A DNA stretch of 64,000 nucleotides from Ehretia macrophylla (GCA_037974665.1 CM075765.1:18923648-18987647); one strand, 5' to 3'; shown: positions 13,301 to 24,554, counted from the stretch's first letter. Program-made: numbers and translations. Notes: generated by a model not told the origin, from the letters alone.

Positions 13301-15777
13301 TGTTACATCAGACTCCTCTTTTCCAGTTCCAAACTTCTTTTACAAACAGCAAGACAGAATTCACCATACGTACATACTTAATATTTAGCTATAAGATGAA
13401 AGGAAATAGATCGACTGTGTGGGATGAGGAATCCATAAGATAAACTACCAGGTGCAAAAAGAAACTGTTGAGCGTTAAAGGACTTGACAGAATGCAAATG
13501 AATAACAGAGACTTGCAAAGTTGCACGGAGAAACTTCTGATAAAAACTGGCACTCAAATTATTAACCTTTTAACTAGAAGGGATAAATTATTAGCTCAAG
13601 GGAAATAAGAAAGCGTGATTTCTCTAGTACAGAGACCCAGCACACTAAAGCACTGGATGGTTCATCAGTGATTCCAAACATTTTTGCTACTGCCCATTGA
13701 TAAATACTCATCCACATAACATACTGCCTGATTCGACTTTTTTTATAAGGGAATTTGATATTCTTTCTGTTAATTCTAGTGAAAATAACCAACGGAATAA
13801 GAAAATAGATTGAAAATGCTATCAAGTATGAATATTTAAAGATCTCAAAAAGAATCATAAAAAATATCACCTTGAAAAAAGTCAAATTTGAGCAAAAAAG
13901 TCAAAAAATGACTCTAACATTGGGAAGGAGGGAGCAAGTAATACCTCCTTTCAAATGTATTTATCAGTTATTTAAGTTTTAATACCGACAGAATCTAATT
14001 ATTTGCAATATTATCACTCAATCCACAAGATCACCTTAAATTCAAAAAATCAGTTATCTAAACAGGACTTGCACTGATCAAAAGATAGATAAGCAACAAC
14101 TTGGAATAGCAAGGACAAGAGAAAGCATGTAAGGAAACAAACAACAATGACAAGTGCTACTTACCTCTGCAGACACCTTCCTCTTATCTTCTAGGTCACA
14201 TTTATTTCCAGCAAGTGCCATAACCATGTTAGAACTACCTGAAACAACCCCAAAAATGTTGAATAAATGCAGCATGCAATCAGGAAAGTCCTATACATAA
14301 TAAAATCTTTTAATATGAAATGCAATAAAATCAAATCATTTCCTGAAATGGATAGAAGAAAAAAAATTCATGAGAGTGTTTCTTCAACATTAATTCTCAT
14401 GTCGTTTGGCGCTTTGCAGCACCAAATTCACACTAGAGTCATACATCCAATGGAAATATTACAACCATTTTCTCCCTATTTGGTCAAAGTCCAACTTAAT
14501 ACAAATCTATCTATAATCCCCCCCCCCCCCCCCCCCCCCCACACACAATAACAAGTTCAAGTTTGAGCACCTTGCTTCTGAAGTTCTTGCACCCATTTCT
14601 TAGCACGTGCAAATGACTCCTGATCATCCACAAACAAGTAAGACATCAGGAAACCAATTGTTAAATCAAATTCACTTTTCACTACAAACGCATGCATGTC
14701 TATGCATACATACACTTAGGGTAAGCAGAATATGTGCATGCATACATTTAGGGTAAGCAAAATATCTCTGTACATACATTCATCCGTACACTTCTATCAG
14801 CATATATATTAGTGCGTGCTTTGCAACAAATATAAAGGTATAGAAAAGGGGCAGCCCGGAGCACACAACTACTGATATGCAATGATCGCGAAGGTGAGAC
14901 CCACTTTGGATCTATTATATGCAGTTTTAACTTGCATTCTTCAGAAGTGTAACAGGCTATTCCCACAACACAAACCCGTGACCTCCAGAATAACAAACAC
15001 AAATGTATATGATCGCAATTATACAAATTGGATAAACAAGTTCGACACAGCTTCTAAAATTCCCAATTTTAACATACAAATACACATAGCAAAGCTGCCG
15101 CTAATTGTACTTCAATAACCTACCAAACAATCTAGCTTCTGCCACTCATAATTTCATAGCATAATACATTCATTAACTAACAGTAACAACTTTGTTGATA
15201 TAAATATAACATACAAGCTCAAATTCCAACTTCAACAAATAATAACAAATGAGTACGAAAAGGAATATGACGTAATAGTACCGAGCTGGTGATGTCATAG
15301 ACGATAATAGCCGCGGCGGCGCCTCTGTAATACATAGGGGCCAAGCTATGGTAGCGCTCTTGCCCAGCGGTGTCCCATATCTCGAATTTCACGGTGGCGT
15401 CATTCACCGCCACCGTTTGCGAGAAAAAAGCAGCCCCGATCGTCGATTCCTGTGCCGATCATCATAATTCAAAATTAATTTGATCATCAAAAAATATAAT
15501 TAGAAAAAGAAAAAAAAAAAAAAAAACTAGAAATGGTCAAAAATTAAGAAGAATAACGGAAAAAATACTTGAAATTCGAGAAATTGACCCTTGACGAAAC
15601 GTATCACGAGGCTTGATTTTCCAGCTCCCATGTCCCCCAGCAATACCTAAAAATGTAAATTCAAAGTCGAAAAATTAAATTGATGTAAAAAGAAAATAAA
15701 AAATGAATTTGATAATTATATGTATGTATAGGTTGAATAGGACTTACGAGTTTTGCATTGAGGCTGTTGTGACCCAT
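10337..15777 (-). CDS. RABF2: Rab5-class small GTPase (RABF2/RHA1/ARA7-like), seven exons
   Basis: Exons read on the minus strand: 15777-15748, 15646-15569, 15449-15282, 14619-14571, 14238-14165, 12478-12385 and 10437-10337 (stop 10339-10337). All introns are GT-AG and phases match, giving 197 residues (family about 200). Motifs: G1 GDMGAGKS (14-21), switch-I threonine in ESTIG (37-41), DTAGQE (62-67), NKCD (120-123), ETSAK (148-152). The C-terminus is TCCS; the paired cysteines (195-196) are the geranylgeranylation site that distinguishes conventional RABF2 from ARA6/RABF1. The family acts on late endosomes/prevacuolar compartments in vacuolar traffic. The start is the first ATG, followed by [10 protein letters not shown]; the neighbouring family member also starts about ten residues before the KLVLLGD strand. 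The last intron (~1.95 kb) holds repeats and an exon-like segment. The gene looks intact. Confidence 0.95.
10665..10707 (+). repeat. (CCTTTT)n microsatellite
   Basis: About six hexamer units lie in the last intron of the Rab gene. The purine strand would be in the Rab transcript sense. Confidence 0.85.
11275..11550 (-). other. Exon-like open segment inside the last Rab intron, unrecognised
   Basis: The minus strand is open for 87 codons (stop near 11272, first ATG 11535). Its composition is less AT-biased than the surrounding intron and includes blocks such as [17 protein letters not shown] and [18 protein letters not shown], which read like globular protein rather than random AT-rich translation. 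It is in the Rab transcript orientation but has no place in a Rab protein. It could be a retained fragment of another gene captured in the intron, or chance. I do not recognise the family. Confidence 0.3.
12610..13025 (-). repeat. Diverged tandem duplication in a Rab intron (~210-227 bp units)
   Basis: Two adjacent copies (about 12610-12835 and 12836-13025) share AACATTTATCCA/AATATTTATCCA, AAAGCCTC, GGATGA(C/T)TGAAATAGTCCA and CCTCAA(CA/TG)TAGATGA blocks. They differ by many substitutions and a ~30-base deletion, so the duplication is old. Confidence 0.75.
14518..14540 (+). repeat. C23 homopolymer followed by (AC)n
   Basis: An uninterrupted run of about 23 cytosines, followed by ACACACA, lies in intron 4 of the Rab gene, outside the splice sites. 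Such runs are unusual in an AT-rich genome and are prone to length error. Confidence 0.9.
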
Positions 15778-15888
15778 GCAGATAATTAAGAAAAATATAC
15801 AAAGAAATGTTTGAAATTTAGGAAAAATTGAAGAATTTACAGCTTTTCTTTTTATTATAATTATTATTATTATTTTTTTCAGCTGAGG

Positions 15889-15898
15889 CTTATATAAG
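15889..15898 (-). promoter_or_regulatory. Probable TATA box of the Rab gene
   Basis: CTTATATAAG lies about 110 bases upstream of the Rab start codon. This leaves room for a ~80-base leader, typical of a plant housekeeping gene. It is inferred from position only. Confidence 0.45.
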
Positions 15899-15899
15899 A

Positions 15900-16579
15900 C
15901 ACGAGAGATAAGTTTTATTATATATAGTTTGGTTTCACTATGTTGGGTTTGTGTAAGGGAGGTGACTTGGTGACGTGTACTGGAAGGCTGGCTGCCAAAG
16001 ACCAACCAAGACCTTGTCTTGTTGATTGGGTTTTGGACTTTGGATTTTGGACTTTGGACTTTTCTCACCCACCAATTTGCGTTTAGTGGGTTTTTTTTTT
16101 TTCTTTTTTATTCATTCAAAATTAAAGTCGATTATAAAGAAATTAAACGAGAGGATATTGCAATCCGCTTATTATTCTCCACTGGTAAGCGTTTAGTGAG
16201 CTTTGTTTGGTCGTTTTTATTTTTGGAGTCATAGAACAGTGCGTTTCATAAATAAAGCAACCACTTACATCAAATTTTATATAAAAAATACAAAAACTCC
16301 ATAAAAAGATCCTTATCTTAATATGAGATGTTTATACATTAAGCTATGTTTTTTAAAACATTCGCGCGACCATCTCGATCAGAGGAGTTTTTTTCTTACA
16401 CAGTGTTATAACATTCTCAAATTCTAGTCTGATTATCTCTATTATAAGTAGCATTTGAGAAACATCCATAAGACAAACGATTAAAGTCAATCATGTTTTT
16501 TTCCTCCTTTTCTAATCATTTATGCAAGGAATACTCTTTGACAAACACTCCTACTCTCTTTATCATCGCAACACTTGCT
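15900..16579. other. Rab upstream region
   Basis: This stretch holds the presumed promoter of the minus-strand Rab gene. A short tandem array of TTTGGACT/TTTGGATT units lies at 16033-16062. No gene is seen. Confidence 0.5.
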
Positions 16580-16752
16580 TTTCTTAAACTATCTATTCTT
16601 AAAAGTAAAATGAGTAAAACTAAAAGAAGAAATTCTCTAAATCAATAGCCTTACAACAAACAAACTTGCTTAATGCTTTAGCTTTGAGTTCCCACCTAAA
16701 AGCTCTGGGGGATAACCACCTTATGAAAAGAGGAAAAAAAAAAAAAAATCTC
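16580..16752 (+). repeat. Left copy of ~172-bp direct repeat
   Basis: This matches 17610-17781 almost base for base. The differences seen are one A/G (GAGTTCCC versus GAATTCCC) and one base in a poly-A run. The two copies flank the hairpin element at 16768-17609. Confidence 0.93.
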
Positions 16753-16767
16753 GTGTCTTATAAAAGC

Positions 16768-17609
16768 GGGGATAACCATTTTAGTCATTGAGTAATATAT
16801 TAAGTTCCAAATAGGTCCTTGTGTATTTAAAAAATCCTTCACAATTCCATTTTTGCCCTTAGTGGATGCTGACATGGACAAGCATGACTATATTCTTCTT
16901 GCCTCTTGCAAGAATATAGCAGGAACTTAAAGAAAGAAATAAAAAATATTGATAAACATTATATATATATTTTTTTTTTTGGTCATGCTGAATTTTTATT
17001 GCTTCAACGAGATTCCATTTTTTTTTACCAAAAAAAAAAAAAAAAAAAACGAGATTCCAGTTTTGTTAGTTTTGAAATGCTGAATTTTTATTGCCTCATG
17101 CAACGATATATTGGTTTTTTTCCCAGGCTTTTTTTTTTGGTTAAAAAATTTATTTGCAAAAAACATTTTTTAACCAAAAAAATGCCTGGAAAAAACCAAT
17201 ATATATATATAATATATTTGGTTTAACAAATACCCAATTCCTACTATATCGTTGCATGAGGCAATAAAAATTCAGCATTTCAAAACTAACAAAACTGAAA
17301 TCTCGTTTTTTTTTTTTTTTTTTTTGGTTGAAAAAAATGGAATCTCGTTGAAGCAATAAAAATTCAGCATGACCAAAAAAAAAATATAATGTTTATCAAT
17401 ATTTTTTATTTTTTCTTTAAGTTTCAGCCATATTCTTGCAAGAGGCAAGAAAAATACAGCCATGCTTGTCCATGTCAGCATCCACTAAGGGCAAAAATGA
17501 AATTGTGAAGAGTTTTTTAAATATAAAGGACTTGTGAAGGGTTTTTCAAATACACAATGACCTATTTGGGACTTAATACATTACTCAAGTACTAAAATGA
17601 TTTTTTCCC
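16768..17609. mobile_element. Large hairpin (foldback) element
   Basis: The left arm (about 16768-17150) and right arm (about 17165-17609) are near-perfect inverted copies. Both contain GATGCTGACATGGACAAGCATG, CTTGCCTCTTGCAAGAATAT, TGCTGAATTTTTATTGC and CGAGATTCCA-type blocks in mirrored order, around a loop of only some tens of bases near 17150-17170. The right arm carries an extra ~35-base internal duplication (CTTCACAA repeat). Short open frames inside are just arm translations. A transcript would fold into a ~400-bp duplex. The termini (GGGGATAACCATTTTAGTC / rc GGGAAAAAATCATTTTAGT) and the 'AAATAGGTCC' text recall non-autonomous plant elements. Confidence 0.85.
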
Positions 17610-17781
17610 TTTCTTAAACTATCTATTCTTAAAAGTAAAATGAGTAAAACTAAAAGAAGAAATTCTCTAAATCAATAGCCTTACAACAAACAAACTTGCT
17701 TAATGCTTTAGCTTTGAATTCCCACCTAAAAGCTCTGGGGGATAACCACCTTATGAAAAGAGGAAAAAAAAAAAAAAATCT
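17610..17781 (+). repeat. Right copy of ~172-bp direct repeat
   Basis: See the left copy at 16580-16752. This copy begins directly at the right end of the hairpin, whereas the left copy is separated from the hairpin by about 15 bases. Confidence 0.93.
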
Positions 17782-18243
17782 CCCAATTATTTGAAAAAAT
17801 TATAATTTTGACGTAATTCAAATTTACGAGATTTGTATTCACAAAAAAAAAATTACAAAATTAGAGGTGTCCGAAAACCAATAAAAAAATATAGTAAAAA
17901 ATTTGCAAAAGACAAAAAACTAATATATTATTCGTTCATCTTTCAACTCTTTTTTATATGGAATGAATTTATATATTAAATGTTAAATCTCCTCCACGAA
18001 CATTTTGGCGTGACGGTTGCACGAGTTTGTACATACAAAAGCAGTGCACAGCATGAACATTGCTAATATGCAGACTGAGATTTTGGAGTGTTTCAACAAC
18101 CAAGAAGAGAATCAACAACCAAGAAGAGAATTCTAAAGTTCATACAAAGAAGACGAAAAACAAAGAAAACATTAAATTCTGTTGCATTTGTGTGATCACA
18201 ACACAGATCCCATTGTCAGCACATTTTGTTTCCTAAAATCATT

Positions 18244-21200
18244 TCACATCCTTGAGATCTGGAGAGGAACAGTGGCTTCAAAGATTTCTTCTCTTGATGC
18301 TAACTGAACCTTTTCCAAGCTTCCAAGCATCCCCACTAGATGCTTACGACAATTTTCAGCAGCCATGATGCCTGCTGAATACGCGCCGTGAACAGATCCT
18401 TGATGATCCATGCTTACAGCTTCGCCTCCAAAGAAAAGGTTACCTAGGGGTGCTCTAAGTCTATCGTATATATCTTCAGGATTTCCAACCACATCGTACG
18501 AGTAACAGCCAAGGGAGTGTGGATCGGTTCCCCAACGTGAAACAAGATACTGAACCTGCATACCAACCAACCTCATGGTAAGTTATCAACCTCAAAATCA
18601 GCATTATAGATTGTTTTTGTGTGAATTGCACGTGAACTTGGACGCTTTCATGTGAATTGGTATTACTAACTTGAAGGAAATTGAAAATATAAGAGTTTGG
18701 AAAGTGCTAAACAAATGAACTTACAGGCTCAGTTGCATCAGGAAACATTTTCTTCAGCTGCAGCATCACAAAATTTGCAGCAGCCTCGTCAGACAGCTTC
18801 TCAAGGTCATAAGCAAATCTTCCAGCAGCCATATATACAAGAACAGGATGTCCTGTTGCCTTGTGGAGATTAAGAAAATAGCCACACGCATAGGAGGTTG
18901 GGGCAACAGTACCCAACAATTCCACATTTGGCCAGAACACGGTGTCATACCATAGTGCAATCTTATTTTCATTGCCCACACCAAGTTCTGATATCGCAGA
19001 AAGTTTCCACTCAGGTAATTTCGGCTCAAACTCAATTAGATTCGCTTTGAGAACCCCAAGTGGCACAGTTACAATAACAGAATCTGCAACAAAGTTCCTC
19101 CCATCCTCTGTTGTAACCATCACCATATCATACCCATTGGCAATTCTTTTGACCCTAAAATTAGTGAAATAACAAAAGAGTATCAAACAATAGAACTGTC
19201 AAGCATTAACTTCTTTATCTGTAGTAGTTGCAGAAATTCAAAATATATTTACATATCACTTTTGGCGCCAGTGGACTGGGGGAAGGGACGTATTAAAAAC
19301 ATTTTATAAGTTTTGCATCTTGTGTTACAAACCAGAAACAATAATATTTAAAAGTTATGTGAACCTCATCGCCGACTAAGCAAAGGAATTATAGGGCCTT
19401 GAAGAGTTAAGAAATGACTACTAAATGCTCAAGTAAAATGGCACAAAACAACATCAAGGGCTTTGAGAATAAGTGAATTTGACCATTCATGGCTTATGCA
19501 AACATACCGGTGATTCAAGCGGATATCTATATCTTTTGCCAAGGCCTTTACCAAAGGGAGATAACCTTGCACCACAAGTCCATGACCACCAGAAAGCACA
19601 TGCTCCTGCACATAAATGAGAATTTATTATGATGCCACTGCTCATGCTGTCATAAAAGTCAATCAGAGGCATTTCATCACAACCTGACATGCATAGGGTT
19701 TCTCAGAAAGAGACATGCAACGAAGTTTCTAATATACTTGCATATCACATCATCAAATTAATCCTTTAAAAGCTAGCTAACAGGAGGGTGACATGGCATA
19801 TTTCCCACCCGAAAAAGAAAGAGAAAAGCAAAAAGCAGGGAGCAACTGAAGCATCTTCCGCTGTCTGTCATCATGAACATCTCAGTATGACATAAGGGAT
19901 ACCTACATGCAGGTCAGTACATTGACCAGTTGTAACATCTTAACATCTTTCAGGTTTTATGTGCTATGTGCTTAGAAGCAAGAATCTCAAATCAAAATCC
20001 AAATTTGGTCCTCGTACAAAATGAATCATAGATGAAGAGTTGTCTGCCTAACAACTTGATTAGATGAAATCAATCCCCAGTCCCACTATCACCATTTTAA
20101 ATTAGGGAACCAGCCAAGACAAAATTACTGACAGAAAATAGAAGAAAATCAATCAATCAAACTTGCCTGATCCCAAGTCTTCAGTGATATCATGTCTGCA
20201 TCAGCAGCAAACCATGCTTCCATTCTACAAATAAACCATTGCAAGACTTCATGTGCAAGTCCTTTCTGTCTGTAAGGGACATAAACTAAGCTGTCAGAAT
20301 TAAATTTCCAGAAAAATGAAGTTAGATAAGGACTATATTTTTAAGTCTATACTTCCTGTACCTCAGTTCCGGATGCCTCTCCAGCACAATTGATATAGCT
20401 TGCAGAACAGAGATGTCATTACTATGTTCATCTCGCACTTTTTCTGTCTACAAGATGAGCACATATCACTTAATAATTTGACTATAACATATAAGAACTC
20501 GTACAAACAGATTTCATAAACGGAAATTTCCAAAACAAAAGCTACCTCCTTCAGAATTTTCTTGAATGCATCTCCAACTTCAATAACTGTTTGTTGAGGG
20601 ACTTGATGGCCATTTATATCAAAGAGTGCATAACTGAAAGAACCAATCACTGATTTGAGCTTATGGGCATCTATATTGAGTGTAATTGAAATTCAATCAC
20701 TGATTTGAGCTTATAAGCATGTATATCGAAATCCAATTGTCTAAGGAAAGCTACTGGATGACTTGCAACAATAGGTGAAAGCCAATTATCCATATGACAA
20801 CTGACCACTCAAAAGATATGCAAAATTCCAGTATCCCAGCCCCCACAATTAATTTTTTCACGACTAAAATAAAATCACAAATTGTTTAGAGCAAAGTCAA
20901 TATGTCAAGGCACTATAACTCACCGAAAATGGGAAAGTTAGGCTAGAATTATGGTAAGTGATTTACGGATAAATAATCAACCGGTGAAACAATGATTTCA
21001 GAGTCCTGAGGAAGTCAAATAGATACAGATCCAATTCCAAGCGCTCCATTCTAATTGGTATTGATGCTTGAATTGCAAAAAGTATTAAACATAAAAAAAC
21101 AAAATCATGCACGGGAAGAACCCTAGATTGTATGCCCCGCGGTACATTTGTGCTGAATTGAATTGCATTATGGAAAGTACCTTTCCAGATCATGGTCATA

Positions 21201-22999
21201 CAGCACCGAGTTGTCTCCACTTGTGCGATATAATTTAAGCCCCAAATTACATATAAGTGGAGCCAAAGGATTTTCATAGCAAACACCATGTAGCCTGTAT
21301 ATGAATTTAAGGAGAAAGTGATTAACTAGTTACTCATCATAGGTATGTTATTATTACGTAAACCATGTGTGAAGATAGGAAGCAAACAGTCACGCATGAG
21401 ACCAAAAAAATAACACACAAATGGAGTCTTTTGCTACTACTTCCATTTTATACATACATATATAGACACACACACAACAAGAATGAACTTACCATGACGC
21501 TCCCATGTCAACTGGGCACCCAAACGAATAGTCAGTATGTATGCGGCCACCAATTCTATCGCGAGACTCCAACACAACCACCTGGATGAATAGCAAAGCA
21601 CTGGTCAGTAGGAAAAACAAAAAGATAATAAATATTCTAACCTGAGGGTAGGTTTAAGCTTTATGTAGACAATGCTACTACCTTAAAAGATGCATTTTGG
21701 AAGACACGAGCAGCAGCAATTCCTGAGATACCCCCACCAATCACAATGACTGAAGGGCGCCTGTTGATCCGCGAGAATATTGTACCTGTAGTTAGACAAA
21801 AATAGATGAGAAAGAATGTCAAACTCCATTTTGAAACTACATACAGGAAGAAACCAGCATAGTATAACAATTCCATCTCAGCGGTCAGACAGATGAAACA
21901 TTCTAAGAAGGAAAGATGCACATGCAAACCAGCATACTACTTGTCTTGCGGCAGTCAACACTACTTACTGTGTGATTTATTTGACAAACAACCAGAAAAG
22001 CATAAAACACAGACAATGTGCTTGTCTGATACTGTGACAGAACGCTTCTCTCCTACTACAACATAGCACCATAATTAATGTCGCACTGATAATGCTCCTA
22101 ACACCCAACAGAGCAAGAAAGCTACTTATTTGTGTCATATCAAACACTTCTAAATCTATTCTCCTTAATCATTTCCACTAGTTAAAACAAATCAATATAT
22201 TTTCATTTTAACCAAAAGACAAACATCTAAAGTTCTTGCTAAAATGGACACTTCTTGAATTTGGTATCAGGTTCAAGTACAGGAAACAGTCTCGCTTGCA
22301 ACAGAGTAAGGCTGCGTGCATACACCTATATACCTTCCCCATACTATGCTATTTGCATGAATCTTGTGCACGCGGTACAACCTATCAAGAAGTAAATAAC
22401 TACGCAGATGAACTAGCAGGCTTATGCACAGGGGCAGATCCAAGATTTACGTTCAGTGGGGGTTGAAATCATACAACTTTTAACACTTCTATATGAGTAA
22501 TTTTTTTCAGTGGGGGTAAACCAATCTTTCAGCCTAAAAATACATTAAAAATACACATATTTTCAAAACATGTCACCCCAATTCACTCTTGAATGGTTCC
22601 GTACTCGGGGACAGTGGGGCGGCAGCCCCCGCTGCTGGGCCAAGTATAGGACTGCCCATGCTTATGCGTTTTCATGGGTAAATACACAGGAAAAACCAAC
22701 AAGACGACTATATTCTCGAACTTTCAATCAGTGTACATGATCACAGCATTCATTCATCAAAAGCCAAACTTTGCATGCACAAAATTAATCAAATAAATCA
22801 TATATTAAAACTACAACATTGTAATATACTAACCACCAAGTCATAATTCCCAAAGAAAAAAAAAACAGCTAAATTCACAAACGAATCATAAAAAATAAAA
22901 ATAAAAATCAAATGATAAATCAGATTGATAAAACATACCATCATCAAGAAATGTGCTCGCAGAAGAAAAAGAAGAATCATCATCCTTGGAAGCTTCCAT
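18244..22999 (-). CDS. PAO4: Polyamine oxidase, peroxisomal, PAO2/3/4 class (closest to PAO4)
   Basis: Ten exons on the minus strand: 22999-22939, 21785-21682, 21581-21493, 21294-21181, 20633-20546, 20447-20362, 20269-20167, 19605-19508, 19154-18725, 18555-18244 (stop 18246-18244). All phases join, giving 494 residues, the usual size for this class. FAD-binding GGGISG is at 37-42, then [17 protein letters not shown] (60-76) and DMGASWLHG; the C-terminal FAD segment has FFGGEA (432-437). The protein ends SRM, a peroxisomal targeting tripeptide used by this class, which back-converts spermine/spermidine and releases hydrogen peroxide. [12 protein letters not shown] and [13 protein letters not shown] favour PAO4 over PAO2/3, by memory of the family only. 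The intron after exon 7 starts GC (CAG|GCAAGT); using it gives [12 protein letters not shown], matching family length. The leader carries uORFs, and intron 1 carries a small transposon. The gene appears functional. Confidence 0.95.
20161..20170 (-). promoter_or_regulatory. Non-canonical GC splice donor of polyamine oxidase intron 7
   Basis: The minus strand reads CAG|GCAAGT (exon ends 20167, intron from 20166). The matching acceptor CAG is at 19608-19606. A GT alternative four bases further would put the [10 protein letters not shown] junction out of frame, so the GC donor is needed for an intact enzyme. Confidence 0.85.
22428..22659. mobile_element. Small hAT-like non-autonomous element
   Basis: The 232-base insert in intron 1 of the polyamine oxidase gene is bracketed by a perfect 8-base duplication, GCTTATGC (22420-22427 and 22660-22667). 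Its left end, ACAGGGGCAGATCC, faces an imperfect inverted right end (rc ATGGGCAGTCC). CAGGGGCRGA-type ends plus an 8-base target duplication are the hallmark of hAT elements. No ORF is present. Confidence 0.75.
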
Positions 23000-23137
23000 G
23001 AAAACCCCCCCAACAAAAAACCAAATTCAACGAACAACAACTTTTTCTTGGTCAAAAATAAAGATTGTAAAAAACCAACCTTAGAAACAACACTAAGGAC
23101 TTTTTTTCGCAATAAAATTATCAAAAATAAAATAAAA

Positions 23138-23263
23138 TTAAGGGTGTATAGGTGTCAAGAAATTGGAAATTAACTGAAAAGAGTGATAAAGAAGGAAAAT
23201 AAGAAGGCCGGCAATGAAGCGGCTCAGATTTGAAGAACAACCCAGCTTCTCAAAACAGCTCAT
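23138..23263 (-). CDS. Upstream ORF in the polyamine oxidase leader
   Basis: A 41-codon reading frame starts at ATG 23263-23261 and ends TAA 23140-23138, about 140 bases before the oxidase start. The peptide begins MSCFEKLGCSSNLSRF and ends LTPIHP, with a hydrophobic middle. A second upstream ATG (23124-23122) opens a frame that overlaps the main start out of frame. Plant PAO2-4 genes are known to carry regulatory uORFs that reduce translation of the oxidase in response to polyamines; whether this peptide is the conserved one needs an alignment. TTTTCAG inside the uORF could also act as a leader acceptor. Confidence 0.5.
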   Translation of the reverse strand: MSCFEKLGCSSNLSRFIAGLLIFLLYHSFQLISNFLTPIHP

Positions 23264-23453
23264 AATCACCACCATCACCACCGTCACAATTTTCTTTAAA
23301 TTTTAATTTTAATTTTAATCCTAGAATGATGATCGATTCCTTTAGCCTCGGTTGCATAGATCAATCACACCCTCTACCCTTTTTCGTACTTTTTCTATAC
23401 ATGTATCTATCTGTGTATACCGAATTATCGCGGGCTATACGAGACATATATAT

Positions 23454-23482
23454 GTATATATATAAATATGAGAGAGAGAGGT
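23454..23482 (-). promoter_or_regulatory. Possible TATA box and CT-rich initiator of polyamine oxidase
   Basis: On the minus strand a CT repeat (23470-23481) is followed by ATTTATATATATA (23466-23454). The position ~450 bases before the start codon fits a leader containing the uORF. This is weak positional evidence only. Confidence 0.3.
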
Positions 23483-23649
23483 GTGACGATGATGAATGTG
23501 AAAACGTTGTTTGGTCTGATATTTTGTTCAGGAGGGTAGTTTCGGGATTTCGCAAAGGGTCAATGATTCGAGAGTCGTGTCCGTTTGGAGTTTGTTTCGT
23601 TGCCCAAGTTGGAAGAAGATTCCTTCTTTTGTTCTAATCACATACCAAT

Positions 23650-24480
23650 TAAGGACTGCTTTTCTTTGGCGTAAAATAATTTATTGGTAAAAAATATTTT
23701 TTGGGTGTTTAGATATTATATTAAAAAATAATTAAATTTTTTTATTTTTTAAATTATTATTATTAGTTAATTAATTGATTAAAATTATTAATTTATTAAT
23801 TAATTGATTAAAATTATTAATTTATTAATTAATTGATTAAAATTATTACTTTAAAATAATTAATTATTAAATTATAATTAATATATAATAAATAAATTTT
23901 AATAATTAAATTAGTTATTGTAAAATTATTAGTTAGTAATTTTAAAAATAATTAATTATAAAAATTCTAATTAATAAATAATAAATAAATTTTAATAATT
24001 AATCAAATTTAAATAATTATTTGATTAATTATTATGTTTTTAAAATAATTAATTAAATATAAATTAATTGAATAATTAATAGTTAATACAAATTAAAATT
24101 AATAAATAAAAAATCTTAAATTAATAAAATAATTAATTAATAGTAATTAATTATTATTAATTTATTAGATTTTCTATTTAAGATGAAATAGTTACTAGTT
24201 ACTAATTAATTATTTTTTGCTAGTTAGTTTATTTGTCAATTATTTTCTTATTTATTAATTATCATGAAAATTAATTATTAATTTTATTAATCAATTTTGT
24301 TTTTATTTATTAAAATAAAATTAATTAATTTTTTATCATTAAATATTTTTCTTTGATCAGAAAATATTTTTCGATTGGTCAATTTTCAGGTATTACCGAA
24401 CACTGAAAAATTAGAAAAATATTTTACAGGAAAATATTTTACAGCAAACAAATGAAACCTAAAAGAACAAAAAGAGTTAC
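23650..24480. mobile_element. AT-rich foldback element
   Basis: Nearly pure A/T (repeated TTAATTAATT) for about 700 bases, bounded by inverted ends. The left GCGTAAAATAATTTATTGGT and TAAAAAATATTTTTTGGGTGTT face the right-end complement TGCTGTAAAATATTTTCC, TGTAAAATATTTTT and CAGTGTTCGG. A three-copy direct repeat (TTAATTGATTAAAATTATTAA) lies at 23770-23850. This is typical of plant MITE-like hairpins. There are no ORFs. Confidence 0.6.
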
Positions 24481-24554
24481 TTGTTATAAACGATGTTACG
24501 ACACATGAATTCATTGTATCAAGTAGTTGTGTTGATATTATTGGATATGGGGTT

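Noticed and set aside
15763..15777. N-myristoylation signal on the Rab protein (starts MGHNS)
   Set aside because: The serine is one position too early for the usual Gly-x-x-x-Ser/Thr pattern, and the C-terminus keeps the double cysteine, so it is a conventional prenylated RABF2 rather than an ARA6 type.
16906..17481. Open frames in both strands of the hairpin
   Set aside because: They are mirror translations of the same inverted arms, with poly-K/poly-F tracts.
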